Below, in pieces: positions 16,325 through 25,401 of a stretch of DNA of 64,000 nucleotides. Source of the stretch: an uncultured Roseibium sp. (GTDB lineage: Bacteria; Pseudomonadota; Alphaproteobacteria; Rhizobiales; Stappiaceae); the NCBI RefSeq assembly GCF_963675985.1, contig NZ_OY780958.1, positions 2,914,001-2,978,000 of the forward strand, read 5' to 3'. Each line of letters opens with the position of its first letter. Position 1 is the stretch's first letter. The notes beneath the pieces are model-generated. The model had not been told where the DNA came from and did no database searches. It worked only from the letters and a program-made list of their open reading frames with translations. The position numbers and the translations under genes were made by a program.

Positions 16325-17557
16325 TTAGAGAGACGCCATGTAGACCGGCAGTTCGCGCAGGTCCGGCACGACGATCATCTTTTTCACCTTGCCCGCCTTG
16401 AAGGCGCTCAGGAAGCGCGAATAATTCTTGAAGGCGACGCAGCCATGGGACCCGTTGGTGCCACGAACCAGCGACGTATGGGCGAGCATGCCGTCGCGGC
16501 CTTTCATAGCGGCCCGGTCGGTCGGCAGCATGCGCACCGCCTCCACCCCGTGGTAGCGACGTTCCCGCATGACGAGATTGTAGACATTCGGCGGCGTCGG
16601 GCCGCGGTTCTTCCGATGAACGTAGTCGGGATTGTCCTTCATATGGCCCAGACCGGAATGGGCTTCCAGCTTCTGACCATCGGGCATGTAGACCGTGGCG
16701 GACTTGATATCATAGACGGCGATACCGCTGCCACGTCCGGGAAGCCCGCCTTTGGCGCCACCGCCGCTGAACACCTTGGACAGGCCGCTGAAGAGACCAC
16801 CTCGGCCGCTGTCGTCGGTGGTGGCGGGATCTTCCGGCGCTGCGTAGGCCAGCTGGGTATAGCTTTTCCGCTTCTTGTCGTTCTCGGCTTTTTTCGTTCG
16901 GGCCCAGTCGGGAACATCCGGGCGTTTGGAGGGCACCGGCGGCGCTTCGGACAGCGTGTCCACAGCTGCGACTTCGATTTCCGCGGCCACCTCGCCGGTT
17001 TCCATATCGTCCGTATCGGTTTCCAGCGCCGCGACCGTGATGGTTTCGTCCGCTCCGGAACCGGCCTCGTTGCCCGTCTCCCGAGCAGCGATCAGCCTGC
17101 GCCGCAGCAGGCCCTTGGCCAGTTCGGCCACAAGAGCCACCTTTGCCGCCTGCTCATCCTCTTCCTGCTGACGCTTGGCCAGAACCAGCGCGAGCGTTTC
17201 GTCTGACGAATAGGCACGCGGACGCGCCGGCTCGGAGGTCAACTCCTGCCCGGTCGTTGTCAGGCGATCGACGGGTCCCACCACAGCGCTGGCCTGCACC
17301 GGCGGAATGCTGCCGGTAATGATGGTGTCCGGTTTGCTCTCAGGCAGAGGCGAAACAAAGGCCTGAGTTTCCGGATCCGAGAAGAACCGCATCAGCGTGT
17401 TTTCGATCGGGTCGACGGAAGATTGCGAGAGGGTTACGGACAGAACGAGAGCGGAAAGAGCGACGGCCCCGCCGAAAAATGCCACGCGCGTTGCGCGGAC
17501 ACCGGACTTCGTCGCTGCCTGGCCCTGAGGTTCGGAAGGCTGTTTACTACGATACAT
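16325..17557 (-). CDS. DUF2778 (L,D-transpeptidase-like) membrane-anchored protein
   Basis: The 410-residue protein has a cytoplasmic N-tail, one membrane segment (about residues 24-46, VAFFGGAVALSALVLSVTLS) and a long acidic, Ala/Glu/Thr-rich linker. Its C-terminal catalytic domain begins near residue 265. That domain ends with AHTSLVRGTNGSHGCVAF, in which C373 and H371 match the SHGC active-site motif of DUF2778/Tlde1-type L,D-transpeptidase-like enzymes. These cleave or exchange peptidoglycan peptides. The anchored architecture favours a housekeeping envelope role rather than a secreted effector, and no type VI secretion gene is near. It converges on the SRPBCC gene. Confidence 0.82.
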   Translation of the reverse strand: MYRSKQPSEPQGQAATKSGVRATRVAFFGGAVALSALVLSVTLSQSSVDPIENTLMRFFSDPETQAFVSPLPESKPDTIITGSIPPVQASAVVGPVDRLTTTGQELTSEPARPRAYSSDETLALVLAKRQQEEDEQAAKVALVAELAKGLLRRRLIAARETGNEAGSGADETITVAALETDTDDMETGEVAAEIEVAAVDTLSEAPPVPSKRPDVPDWARTKKAENDKKRKSYTQLAYAAPEDPATTDDSGRGGLFSGLSKVFSGGGAKGGLPGRGSGIAVYDIKSATVYMPDGQKLEAHSGLGHMKDNPDYVHRKNRGPTPPNVYNLVMRERRYHGVEAVRMLPTDRAAMKGRDGMLAHTSLVRGTNGSHGCVAFKNYSRFLSAFKAGKVKKMIVVPDLRELPVYMASL

Positions 17558-17939
17558 ATGCGCCCAAACTTTGCTTTACCCGCGGATTACGAACCGCGTG
17601 TTCGACAAATCGACACTTAAAGGCAGCAACCCTGCCCCTGCCTGTCGAGGTCCCCAGCAATCTCCGACTATGAAGAAACTTGGTAACCAAGACGTTTACG
17701 AAAAAGATCGCAATCGAAGATTACGAAATCGCCATGTTTGACCGAAGAACACCAAAAAACGGCCATTTTCGGGCATTCCGTCAACGCCCCTTTTTTCAGG
17801 CAGAGACTGTCGACAGAGAACGACCTTGCCAGACATAGGAATTCGCCAGCCCGGATCCAGAGCTCTAAGCATTCATCCGGACCTGCGGCAGGTCGTAAGG
17901 CGGCAGGTTAAGGTACAAGCGTCGAAGGCAGAGAATTGC
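17558..17939. other. Intergenic region without a recognisable gene
   Basis: These 382 bases upstream of the DUF2778 gene and downstream of matB are AT-richer than the surrounding genes near 17680-17760. I see no convincing coding frame, RNA gene or repeat. Promoter elements for the DUF2778 gene presumably lie at its left side. Confidence 0.5.
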
Positions 17940-19448
17940 CTATCCGAAATCGCCCTTATAGGTGTCCCGCAGAACGTTCTTCTGGATCTTGCCCATGGTG
18001 TTGCGCGGGAGCGCCTCCACGAGGTGGACTTCCTTGGGCTGTTTGAAACGGGCGAGTTTGTCCGACAGGGCGGCTGTGATGCCAGAGGCATCGAGATTGG
18101 CGCCCGGGCGGGCGGCAACGACCGCGACCACGCCCTCCCCGAAATCCGGATGGGGAACGCCGATGACGGCGCTTTCGGCGACGCCGGGAATTTCGTCGAG
18201 CAGCGCCTCGACCTCGGCCGGATAGACGTTGAAACCACCGGAAATGATCAGATCCTTGGAGCGGCCGACGATGGAGACGTAGCCGCGCTCATCGATCCGC
18301 CCCATGTCGCCGGTGACGAAAAAGCCATCGGTGCGAAATTCTTCCGCCGTCTTTTCCGGCATGCGCCAATAGCCCTGGAACACGTTCGGCCCCTTGACCT
18401 CGATCACGCCGACCTCGCCCTGGGCCAGTTCCCTGCCCGTCTTCGGATCCGCGATCCGCAGACCGACGCCCGGCAGCGGGAAGCCGACGGTCCCGGCCCG
18501 GCGCTCGCCGTCGTAAGGGTTGGAGGTGTTCATGTTGGTTTCCGTCATGCCGTAGCGTTCCAGGATCGCAAGGCCCGTGCGCTCGCTGAATTCCTTGTGC
18601 ACCTCGGCCGAGAGCGGGGCGGACCCGGAAATGAACAGCCGCATGTGGGACACGAGATCCCGGGTGAAGTCCTTCGACCCGAGCAGGCGGATATAGAAGG
18701 TCGGCACGCCCATCATCGAGGTCGCCTTCGGCAGCAGTCTCAAGACCGTGTCCAGGTCGAACTTCGGCAGGAACAGCATGGACCCGCCAGACAGAAGCAG
18801 GGTGTTGGTCGCGACGAACAGCCCGTGGGTATGGAAGATCGGCAAGGCATGTAGAAGGACGTCGTCGCCGGAGAACTGCCAGTAATTCACCAGCGTGCGT
18901 GCGTTGGAGGCCAGGTTCTCGTGGGACAGCATCGCGCCCTTGGAACGGCCCGTGGTGCCGGAGGTGTAAAGGATCGCGGCAAGATCGCTGTCCTCGCGCG
19001 CCACATCCTCGAACTCTTCGGCGGCGCTGTCCGCAAGCCGGCGCAGAGACCCCTCGCCGGCCGCATCCAGTGTCTGCAGGCTGGCGCCGACCTTCTTCGC
19101 CGTCGCCGCGAGCGCATCGGCCTTTGACGGATCACAGACGAGAACCGTCGGTTCTGCATCGGTGACGAAGTAATCGATCTCGGCCGGGGTATAGGCGGTG
19201 TTCAGCGGCAGGAAGACCCCGCCCGCGCGAACCGTCGCCAGATAAAGCATCAGGGCTTCCGCCGTCTTTTCCACCTGCACCGCGACCCGGTCGCCCGGCG
19301 TGACGCCGAGATCGGTCAGCGCATTGGCATAGCGGGCCGACAGGGTCAGCACGTCCCCATAAGTGATCTTTCGTCCGTCATGGGTTTCCAGAAAAACCTT
19401 GCCGGCGTCGGGCATGTTGGCACGGATTTCGGAAAAGAGATGGTTCAT
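17940..19448 (-). CDS. matB: Malonyl-CoA synthetase (malonate--CoA ligase)
   Basis: This 502-residue acyl-adenylate-forming enzyme makes malonyl-CoA from malonate, ATP and CoA. AMP-binding motifs are complete: ILYTSGTTGRSKGAML (phosphate loop), ERYGMTETNMNTSNPYDGER (A5 region typical of MatB), GYVSIVGRSKDLIISGGFNVYP (A8) and LPRNTMGKIQKNVL, with the A10 lysine. The start lies four bases after the matA stop, with a weak GGTGAG upstream. It is the last gene of matPQMAB. With MatA it channels imported malonate through malonyl-CoA to acetyl-CoA. Confidence 0.94.
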   Translation of the reverse strand: MNHLFSEIRANMPDAGKVFLETHDGRKITYGDVLTLSARYANALTDLGVTPGDRVAVQVEKTAEALMLYLATVRAGGVFLPLNTAYTPAEIDYFVTDAEPTVLVCDPSKADALAATAKKVGASLQTLDAAGEGSLRRLADSAAEEFEDVAREDSDLAAILYTSGTTGRSKGAMLSHENLASNARTLVNYWQFSGDDVLLHALPIFHTHGLFVATNTLLLSGGSMLFLPKFDLDTVLRLLPKATSMMGVPTFYIRLLGSKDFTRDLVSHMRLFISGSAPLSAEVHKEFSERTGLAILERYGMTETNMNTSNPYDGERRAGTVGFPLPGVGLRIADPKTGRELAQGEVGVIEVKGPNVFQGYWRMPEKTAEEFRTDGFFVTGDMGRIDERGYVSIVGRSKDLIISGGFNVYPAEVEALLDEIPGVAESAVIGVPHPDFGEGVVAVVAARPGANLDASGITAALSDKLARFKQPKEVHLVEALPRNTMGKIQKNVLRDTYKGDFG

Positions 19449-19452
19449 GGGC

Positions 19453-20811
19453 TTAACTCACCGGCGTCAAAGATTTGTTTTGGGGAACGGCTTTGATCAG
19501 TTTCTGGACCTGAGAGCTCGAAGCGACCGCCCCGGTTTCGGCATATGATTCGTGATTCCGCTCTATATATCTCAGATCATAGAGGTAATTCACCATAAAG
19601 CCGTGGGCCTGGGCGAGACCGTTGGGGGAAATGTCGCCCAGCCAGTTGACCTTCTCCAGGCGTGCGCCGTTTCCGATATGGAACCGGGCGACCGGATCGA
19701 GCGGCCGGCCCTTCCGGTCCTGTTCGCGGGTCAGATAGTGCGCACAAAGACCTGTCAGGGCCGGCTCCAGACGTTTGCAGGTGTCCTGGTTGAGATACCA
19801 GTCGCCCGTTTGCAACTCCTCGCACAGGTCGTCGCCAAGGGCCGACCGGGCACGCCCCGTTTCGTCCTTCAGATCCCGGGCGAGCCAGCGGGCGAAGCCC
19901 GGCACCGGCGACAGGGTGACGAAGGTCTTCAGTCCCGGAAGCTCCCGGCGCATTTCCTCGACAACCTGCTTGATCAGGAAGTTGCCGAAGGAAATGCCGC
20001 GCAGGCCCTTCTGGCAGTTGGAAATTGAATAGAAGACGGCGGTAGTCGCCTCTTCCGCGCCGATCTCCGCCCGTTCTTCGGCCAGGATCGGGGCGATCGC
20101 GCCGGGGATTTCCCGCGTGAGCGCGACTTCGACGAAGATCAGAAGGTCATCGACCAGGGCGGGGTGGAAGAAGGCGTAGAGCCTCCGGTCCTCCAGACCG
20201 ATGCGCCGGCGCAGGTCGTCCCAGCCGGAGATCTCGTGCACGGCTTCGTATTCGATGATCTTTTCCAGGATCGAGGCCGGGGTCGACCAGTCGATCCGGC
20301 GCATCACCAGGAAGCCCCGGTTGAACCAGGACGAAAACAGGTGCTCGAAATCCCGGTCCACCTCCCGTAATTCCGGGTGATCCGCCAGGTGGTCCAGGAG
20401 TTCGGCACGCATATCGACCAGGGCGCGGGTTCCGCCCGGTGACAGGTTCAAACGACGGATCAACTCTTGCCGCCGCGGCTCGGATACCGCATGCAAGTGC
20501 CTCAGTACCGCAGGGTCCTCCGGCGCTTCCTGAAGCTTCGCGGCTGCCTGCTGGACAAGGTCCAGATCGGGACCGAAGCGTTCCAGCAGAGCAAGGAAAA
20601 ACGCCTGCTTGTCCTCCCTTGCAAGTCCGGCGTAGGTCGACAGGACATCCTGCGCGATGGCGACTCCGGAGGCTTCGCCCCGTCCCGACAGCAGCTGTTC
20701 GCACAATTCGACCACGGGGATACCGGAATCCCGGTTCCGCCGGGAATCGAGCAGAGCCCGCCCCTGTTCGGTAATGGATGACAGCAATTCTCCAAAGAAG
20801 CTTGTGTTCAT
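19453..20811 (-). CDS. matA: Malonyl-CoA decarboxylase
   Basis: The 452-residue enzyme decarboxylates malonyl-CoA to acetyl-CoA. Family landmarks are an all-helical N-terminal domain (about residues 1-150) and a C-terminal acetyltransferase-like catalytic domain. The latter contains FYSISNCQKGLRGISFGNFL and HIGNGARLEKVNWLGDISPN, including the conserved SNCQKGL and H-x2-NGA motifs. I chose the ATG at 20811 because it overlaps the matM stop as ATGA and fits family N-termini; the 28 upstream codons read antisense-like sequence. It sits between matM and matB and is translationally coupled to the transporter. Confidence 0.93.
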   Translation of the reverse strand: MNTSFFGELLSSITEQGRALLDSRRNRDSGIPVVELCEQLLSGRGEASGVAIAQDVLSTYAGLAREDKQAFFLALLERFGPDLDLVQQAAAKLQEAPEDPAVLRHLHAVSEPRRQELIRRLNLSPGGTRALVDMRAELLDHLADHPELREVDRDFEHLFSSWFNRGFLVMRRIDWSTPASILEKIIEYEAVHEISGWDDLRRRIGLEDRRLYAFFHPALVDDLLIFVEVALTREIPGAIAPILAEERAEIGAEEATTAVFYSISNCQKGLRGISFGNFLIKQVVEEMRRELPGLKTFVTLSPVPGFARWLARDLKDETGRARSALGDDLCEELQTGDWYLNQDTCKRLEPALTGLCAHYLTREQDRKGRPLDPVARFHIGNGARLEKVNWLGDISPNGLAQAHGFMVNYLYDLRYIERNHESYAETGAVASSSQVQKLIKAVPQNKSLTPVS

Positions 20812-22124
20812 AAGGCCCTGCCCAGCATGAGTTCCGGCAGCCATGTGGCGATTCCGGGGAAGAGACAAAGGATCACGATCCCGACCACCATACACAGCAC
20901 GTAAGGAATCGACCCGCGCAGGATTTCGGCCAGCGTGATGTTCGGAGCGATCCCGTTAATCACATATAGGTTCAAACCCACCGGAGGTGTAATCAAACCT
21001 ATTTCCATGTTGATCGTGAGAATGACCGCGAACCAGTAGGGATCGAAACCGGCCTGAAGGATGATCGGCAGCAGGATCGGCGCGGTCATCAGAATGACGG
21101 CGACCGGCGGCAGGAAGAAACCCGCGACCAGCAGAAACAGGTTGATGATCGCCATCAGGACCCAGCGATTGACGTCGAGATCCGCAATCCAGCTGGCAAT
21201 CGACTGGGTGACAAACATGGACGACAGGGTGTAGGAAAACAGTTCAGATGCGCCGATGATCATCATGATCATCACGCTTTCCTTCAAGGTGTCGCGGAAC
21301 ATGCGCGTCACCTTGGAAAAATCCCACATCCGGTAGATCACCATCACGAGCACGATACAGAAGAGCGCGCCGACGCCGGCTGCCTCGGACGGCGTGGCCA
21401 CACCGCCATAAAGCACGTAGAGAATGGCGACGATGATGGTCAGGAAAGGCAGCACACGCGGCAAGGCCGCGAAGCGTTCCTTCATGGTAAAGCTCTGCGT
21501 CAGGTCGGACAGCCCGACGCCCCGGCGTTTGCAGTCGTATACCGTCCACGCCATGAACAACGCGGTCAACATGAACCCCGGCACGAGGCCCGCGATGAAC
21601 AGGCGGCCGATCGAGCTTTCCGTGGCGATGCCATAGACGATCATGGTGATCGACGGCGGGATCAGGATGCCCAGCGTCCCGCCGGCGGCAATGGATCCGG
21701 CGGCGATCCCGTTCGGATAGCCGCGCTTGGTCATTTCCGGAATGCCCATCTTGCCGATGGCCGCGCAGGTCGCCGGGGACGATCCGGAAAGGGCGGCGAA
21801 GATCGAACAGGCGCCGAGGTTCGACAGGACCAGCCCGCCCGGAACCCGGTTCAGCCAGCGGTCGAGCGCCTCGTAGAGATCCTTGCCCGCAGGCGAAGAG
21901 GCAACCGCCGCCCCCATCAGGATGAACATCGGGATCGAGACCAGGCCGAAGGACGCCAGTCCGCCGAAAAAGGTTTCGCCCAGAATGGACAGGCTGCCGG
22001 GGCCGTCAACGATCAGGAGCGCCATGACGGAGACGAAGCCCAGAGCGAAGGCGATCGGTGTCCCGATGCCAAGCAGCGCCAGGAGTGCAATCAGCACCAG
22101 CAGGCCGGAAAAAAGCGGGCTCAT
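20808..22124 (-). CDS. matM: TRAP transporter large permease for malonate
   Basis: This 438-residue DctM-family protein has about 12 membrane segments. Signature stretches are GETFFGGLASFGLVSIPMFI, AALSGSSPATCAAIGKMGIPEM and AAGGTLGILIPPSITMIVYG. The start overlaps the matQ stop by four bases and its stop overlaps the matA start, so the whole run is coupled. With MatQ and MatP it forms a sodium-driven tripartite uptake system. Malonate is inferred from the flanking matA and matB and from the known matPQMAB operon of Sinorhizobium meliloti. Confidence 0.93.
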   Translation of the reverse strand: MSPLFSGLLVLIALLALLGIGTPIAFALGFVSVMALLIVDGPGSLSILGETFFGGLASFGLVSIPMFILMGAAVASSPAGKDLYEALDRWLNRVPGGLVLSNLGACSIFAALSGSSPATCAAIGKMGIPEMTKRGYPNGIAAGSIAAGGTLGILIPPSITMIVYGIATESSIGRLFIAGLVPGFMLTALFMAWTVYDCKRRGVGLSDLTQSFTMKERFAALPRVLPFLTIIVAILYVLYGGVATPSEAAGVGALFCIVLVMVIYRMWDFSKVTRMFRDTLKESVMIMMIIGASELFSYTLSSMFVTQSIASWIADLDVNRWVLMAIINLFLLVAGFFLPPVAVILMTAPILLPIILQAGFDPYWFAVILTINMEIGLITPPVGLNLYVINGIAPNITLAEILRGSIPYVLCMVVGIVILCLFPGIATWLPELMLGRAL

Positions 22125-22606
22125 TCGTGCGCTCCCCAGATCTTGGCCAGTTCGGCGACGTATTGCAGCGTCATCAGTCCGATGCCCACCGGCAACGGCA
22201 GGAGCGGAATCCAGAGCGGCAGCGCCCAGACCGTATCCGTGGTCCAGTCATAGCTCCAGGCTTCCTCGAAGTAGATCCATCCGGACCAGGCAAGCATGGC
22301 CGCGAACGCCAGGCCGATCAGGCCGGCAAGCGACTGCATGAATTCCTTCCAGGGACGCTTCAGTGCCATTTGCAGCAGGTCGACGTTCACATGCCCTTTT
22401 TCCAACAGGACATAAGGGCTTGCGAGAAAGGTCATGGCGACCAGGGCATAAATGACGAATTCCGTTTGCCAGACGGTCGAGGCATTCAGGAAATACCGGA
22501 TCACCACCATCTGGGTCACAACCAGAATGGCCGCTGCCAGAAGCAGAAGCGAGACCACAGCGGCCCCACGCGAGAGGGCCGAAACCCAGCGGATATAGGC
22601 GTTCAT
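22121..22606 (-). CDS. matQ: TRAP transporter small permease for malonate
   Basis: The 161-residue DctQ-type protein has four predicted membrane helices: around AAVVSLLLLAAAILVVTQMV, FVIYALVAMTFLASPYVL, LAGLIGLAFAAMLAWSGWIY and LPLWIPLLPLPVGIGLMTLQ. The ATG at 22606 (MNAYIRWV) is preferred over an upstream GTG, whose extra residues are Arg-rich; neither has a strong ribosome-binding site. It is between matP, after a gap of 137 bases, and matM, which it overlaps by four bases. It links the binding protein to the large permease. Confidence 0.9.
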   Translation of the reverse strand: MNAYIRWVSALSRGAAVVSLLLLAAAILVVTQMVVIRYFLNASTVWQTEFVIYALVAMTFLASPYVLLEKGHVNVDLLQMALKRPWKEFMQSLAGLIGLAFAAMLAWSGWIYFEEAWSYDWTTDTVWALPLWIPLLPLPVGIGLMTLQYVAELAKIWGAHE

Positions 22607-22743
22607 GCGAAACGTCCGAAGTCGCGGCAGCCTTCCCCGAACGCGCGGAAACCACACGCCGCGAACTGCCAGTTACTGGTTTTCGTGAAGATCTGCCGGC
22701 CCGGCGCTCTTCCGCGCCGGACCGGAGGGAAGTGTCTGCCGGA

Positions 22744-23745
22744 TTATTCGACCGCCAGAGCCTTGTCGATCAGCTGCTGACCGCCCTCAACCTTTTCGGC
22801 GAAGTTCTTGTAGGAGGTCTCCTTTGCGATCGCGAGCCAGGCGTTGTAGTCGTCCGCGGACATTTCGACGACCTCGACACCGGCATCCTCGTAGGCCTTG
22901 ACCAGCTTGTCATCGAGCCCCTTGGCCTGACCGGCGAAGTAATCTTCGGCCACTTTGGCTGCCGCCATCAGGGCGTCCTGCTGCTCCTTGGAGAGCTTGT
23001 CCCAGCTGCGCTTGGACATCAGGATCGGCTCATACATGAACCACAGCGCATTGGCGCCCGGCTTGGTCAGGCAGGTCACCTGTTCGTAGATCCTATAGGA
23101 CACGAAAGAACCGGACGACGTGTTGGCGGCATCCAGAACGCCGGTCTGCAGGCCGGTGTAGATTTCCGACGACGGCATGGACGCGATCGAGGCACCGGCA
23201 CCCACGAGCATTTCTTCGAAGGCCGGACCGGCTGCGCGGGTCACCTGCCCCTTCATGGTCTCCGGGCTTGTGATGCACTGCTTCTTGGAGGCGAACGCAC
23301 CGGCAAGCCATGCATCCGCCAGAACCACGACGCCTGCGTCATTGATGACCTGTTTGATGTCGTCCATGAACGGCGATGTGTTCAGGCGAGCCGCACGCTC
23401 GTGGTTGCGCACAAGGCCCGGCATGAGGGTCGCGGAGAATTCCGGGTGACGGCCGGAAGCATAGTCGAGCGGGAAAGCCGAAATATCGAGCTGGCCCTTG
23501 ACCATGGCGCCCCACTGTTCCTTGGGCTTGAACAGGGACTTGCCCGGATAGACCTGGATCTTGACGCCAACGTCGGCCTTTTCCATTTCGCGTGCGAGAA
23601 TCTGGACCATTTCGTCGCGAACGTCGCCTTTGCCGCCCGGCCACTGATGCGATGCCTTCAGAGTGACATCGGCAGCATTCGCCACAGGCATGGCGGCACA
23701 TACGGCAGCGCTCAGGACGAGCGCCGTCTTGATAAATGTCTTCAT
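22744..23745 (-). CDS. matP: TRAP transporter periplasmic binding protein for malonate
   Basis: The 333-residue DctP-family protein has a signal peptide (residues 1-24, ending PVANA) and the family motif CLTKPGANALWFMYEPILMS, with WGAMVKGQLDIS and SSEIYTGLQTGVLDAANTSS also typical. GGAGG precedes the ATG at ideal spacing. It is the first gene of the leftward operon matPQMAB and faces matR. The substrate is inferred from the malonate enzymes in the operon. The 137-base gap to matQ may reduce downstream expression relative to the binding protein. Confidence 0.92.
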   Translation of the reverse strand: MKTFIKTALVLSAAVCAAMPVANAADVTLKASHQWPGGKGDVRDEMVQILAREMEKADVGVKIQVYPGKSLFKPKEQWGAMVKGQLDISAFPLDYASGRHPEFSATLMPGLVRNHERAARLNTSPFMDDIKQVINDAGVVVLADAWLAGAFASKKQCITSPETMKGQVTRAAGPAFEEMLVGAGASIASMPSSEIYTGLQTGVLDAANTSSGSFVSYRIYEQVTCLTKPGANALWFMYEPILMSKRSWDKLSKEQQDALMAAAKVAEDYFAGQAKGLDDKLVKAYEDAGVEVVEMSADDYNAWLAIAKETSYKNFAEKVEGGQQLIDKALAVE

Positions 23746-23830
23746 AATTTCCTCCCGTTAGCGCGCCATCCTGTTTTGGCGGAAGTCTGCGCGCGGGCGG
23801 TCACCCGCCAGATCCAAGGCAAACATAGCT

Positions 23831-23862
23831 CTCGCATGCGAGTCAATCTTTTTTGTATACAA
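23831..23862. promoter_or_regulatory. Twin palindromes in the matP-matR intergenic region (MatR operator candidate)
   Basis: CTCGCATGCGAG (23831-23842) and TTGTATACAA (23853-23862) are both perfect palindromes with centres 21 bases apart, two helical turns. The second matches the TTGTA/TACA-type operator expected for FadR-subfamily GntR regulators and recalls the reported mat operator of Rhizobium. It lies 29 bases upstream of the matR start and 108 bases upstream of matP. Confidence 0.7.
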
Positions 23863-23890
23863 GAATTGGCTTTTTGCATAAATTAAATCC

Positions 23891-24601
23891 ATGACCAAAT
23901 CCCGCAGCAAAACCCGGCGTGCCGAAACCTTACGCGAAGCTCTCGAAGGCGACATCGCGACCGGCCGCTATCCGGCGGGAACCCGGCTCGATGAGGTCAC
24001 CCTGGCCAACCGTTTCGACGTGTCCCGCACGCCGATCCGGGAAGCCCTGATCGAGCTTTCGGTCGCGGGGCTGGTCGAAATCCGGCCGCGGCGGGGCGCC
24101 TTCGTGCGGGAAATCGGCATTCCCCGGCTGATCGAGATGTTCGAGGTGATGGCCGAACTGGAGGCCATGTGCGGGCGGCTTGCCGCTCGGCGTATTTCCT
24201 CCAAGGAACTGGCCACTCTTCAGGCGGCCCACGAGGCCTGTAACCTCGCCTGCGAGGACGGGGATCCGGACGCCTATTACCATGCCAACCAGACCTTCCA
24301 CGAGGCGATCTACAAGGCAAGCCACAACGGTTTTCTCGCCGATCAGGCCCGAAGCCTGCAGAACCGTCTCAAGGTCTACCGGCGCCTGCAATTGCGCGTG
24401 CGTAACCGGGTCGAGATGTCCCTGGCCGAACACCAGAAGATCGTCGACGCCATCGCCCGCGGCGATGCGGAAGCGGCCGAAGAACATTTGCGCCAGCATG
24501 TCCTGATCCAGGGCGAGCGCTTCAACGATTTCGTTGCGTCCGTCGCTTCGCACAGAGAAGAAAGCGAAGCCGAAGAGCAGCCACAGCGCGCAGCCGGATA
24601 G
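23891..24601 (+). CDS. matR: GntR-family (FadR/FCD) regulator of malonate genes
   Basis: This 236-residue regulator has an N-terminal winged helix (LREALEGDIATGRYPAGTRL, then VSRTPIREALIELSVAGLVE, residues about 12-72) and a C-terminal all-helical FCD effector domain with metal-ligand-like residues in HANQTFHEAIYKASHN and AEHQKIVDAI. No Shine-Dalgarno is visible before the ATG, so translation may start on a leaderless or short-leader transcript. Divergent orientation to matPQMAB and the TTGTATACAA palindrome between them match MatR of rhizobia, a repressor released by malonate. Confidence 0.9.
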   Translation: MTKSRSKTRRAETLREALEGDIATGRYPAGTRLDEVTLANRFDVSRTPIREALIELSVAGLVEIRPRRGAFVREIGIPRLIEMFEVMAELEAMCGRLAARRISSKELATLQAAHEACNLACEDGDPDAYYHANQTFHEAIYKASHNGFLADQARSLQNRLKVYRRLQLRVRNRVEMSLAEHQKIVDAIARGDAEAAEEHLRQHVLIQGERFNDFVASVASHREESEAEEQPQRAAG

Positions 24602-24691
24602 CTGGAACATCTGCCCGATATCCGGCCTTGAAAGAGCCGCAAGCTTCCTGCACGCTCCGTGGTCTCTTGTACGCACTCAGCGGGAGCAGCC

Positions 24692-25342
24692 ATGCGCATT
24701 GAAACGCTTGCGGAAAAGATCGCCGACGGAACCGTGCATGTGATCGGCATCGGTCTCGGGTTGGCGGCCACCATCACGCTGATCGCGATCTTGTGGAATT
24801 CGCCCGACACCGGCCGGCAGGTGAGCGTGTTCGTCTACACCGGCTGCCTCATGGCCATGCTGATCTGCTCCGCGCTCTACAATATCTTCGCCAGGGAGGA
24901 AAAGCAGGGGCTGTTGCGCAAGCTGGATCACGCGGCGATCTTCCTGATGATTGCAGGCACCTATACCCCTCTGGCTTCGATGATTATCGGCGGCTGGACC
25001 GGCGGCATCCTGCTTGCCGTTGTCTGGACAGGTGCGCTCGCAGGCGCGATGTTGAAGCTCGTCAACATGAAGGGCGTTGAACGGATCACCGTTCCGCTGT
25101 GTCTGGCCCTGGGATGGGTGGTCGTTTTCGCCTTCAACCCCCTGCTCGACAAGGCGTCGGGCTTCGGCTTCGGCATGATCCTGCTGGGCGGCCTTCTCTA
25201 TACGGTCGGAACCGCGTTTTATGCCTGGAAACGGCTGCCGTTCCAGAACGCCATCTGGCACGCCTTCGTGCTGGCGGCCGCCATCTGCCACTTCAGCGCG
25301 GTGCTTTATGACGTGGCGCTCGTGCCGGTGACGGCGAGCTGA
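24692..25342 (+). CDS. Hemolysin III / YqfA (PAQR-like) membrane protein
   Basis: The 216-residue protein has seven predicted membrane segments and HlyIII family landmarks: an N-terminal EKIADGTVHVIGIG with conserved His, LDHAAIFLMIAGTYTPLAS, and a C-terminal IWHAFVLAAAICHFSAVLY. The PAQR superfamily uses these Glu, Asp and His residues as a zinc site. GGGAG five bases before the ATG at 24692 fixes the start. The physiological role of bacterial HlyIII is unclear; despite the name it need not be a toxin. It stands alone behind matR and ends at a terminator. Confidence 0.9.
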   Translation: MRIETLAEKIADGTVHVIGIGLGLAATITLIAILWNSPDTGRQVSVFVYTGCLMAMLICSALYNIFAREEKQGLLRKLDHAAIFLMIAGTYTPLASMIIGGWTGGILLAVVWTGALAGAMLKLVNMKGVERITVPLCLALGWVVVFAFNPLLDKASGFGFGMILLGGLLYTVGTAFYAWKRLPFQNAIWHAFVLAAAICHFSAVLYDVALVPVTAS

Positions 25343-25349
25343 AACGAAA

Positions 25350-25375
25350 AGAGCGGCCCTCTTGGGGACCGCTCT
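25350..25375. terminator. Bidirectional terminator between HlyIII and L,D-transpeptidase genes
   Basis: AGAGCGGCCC and GGGACCGCTCT pair with a few mismatches across a short loop. The structure lies 7 bases after the HlyIII stop and 26 bases beyond the opposing stop. On the minus strand it is followed by TTTTCG, and on the plus strand by CTATCG. Confidence 0.65.
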
Positions 25376-25401
25376 CTATCGTCGATACTCAAAAACTCCG
25401 G

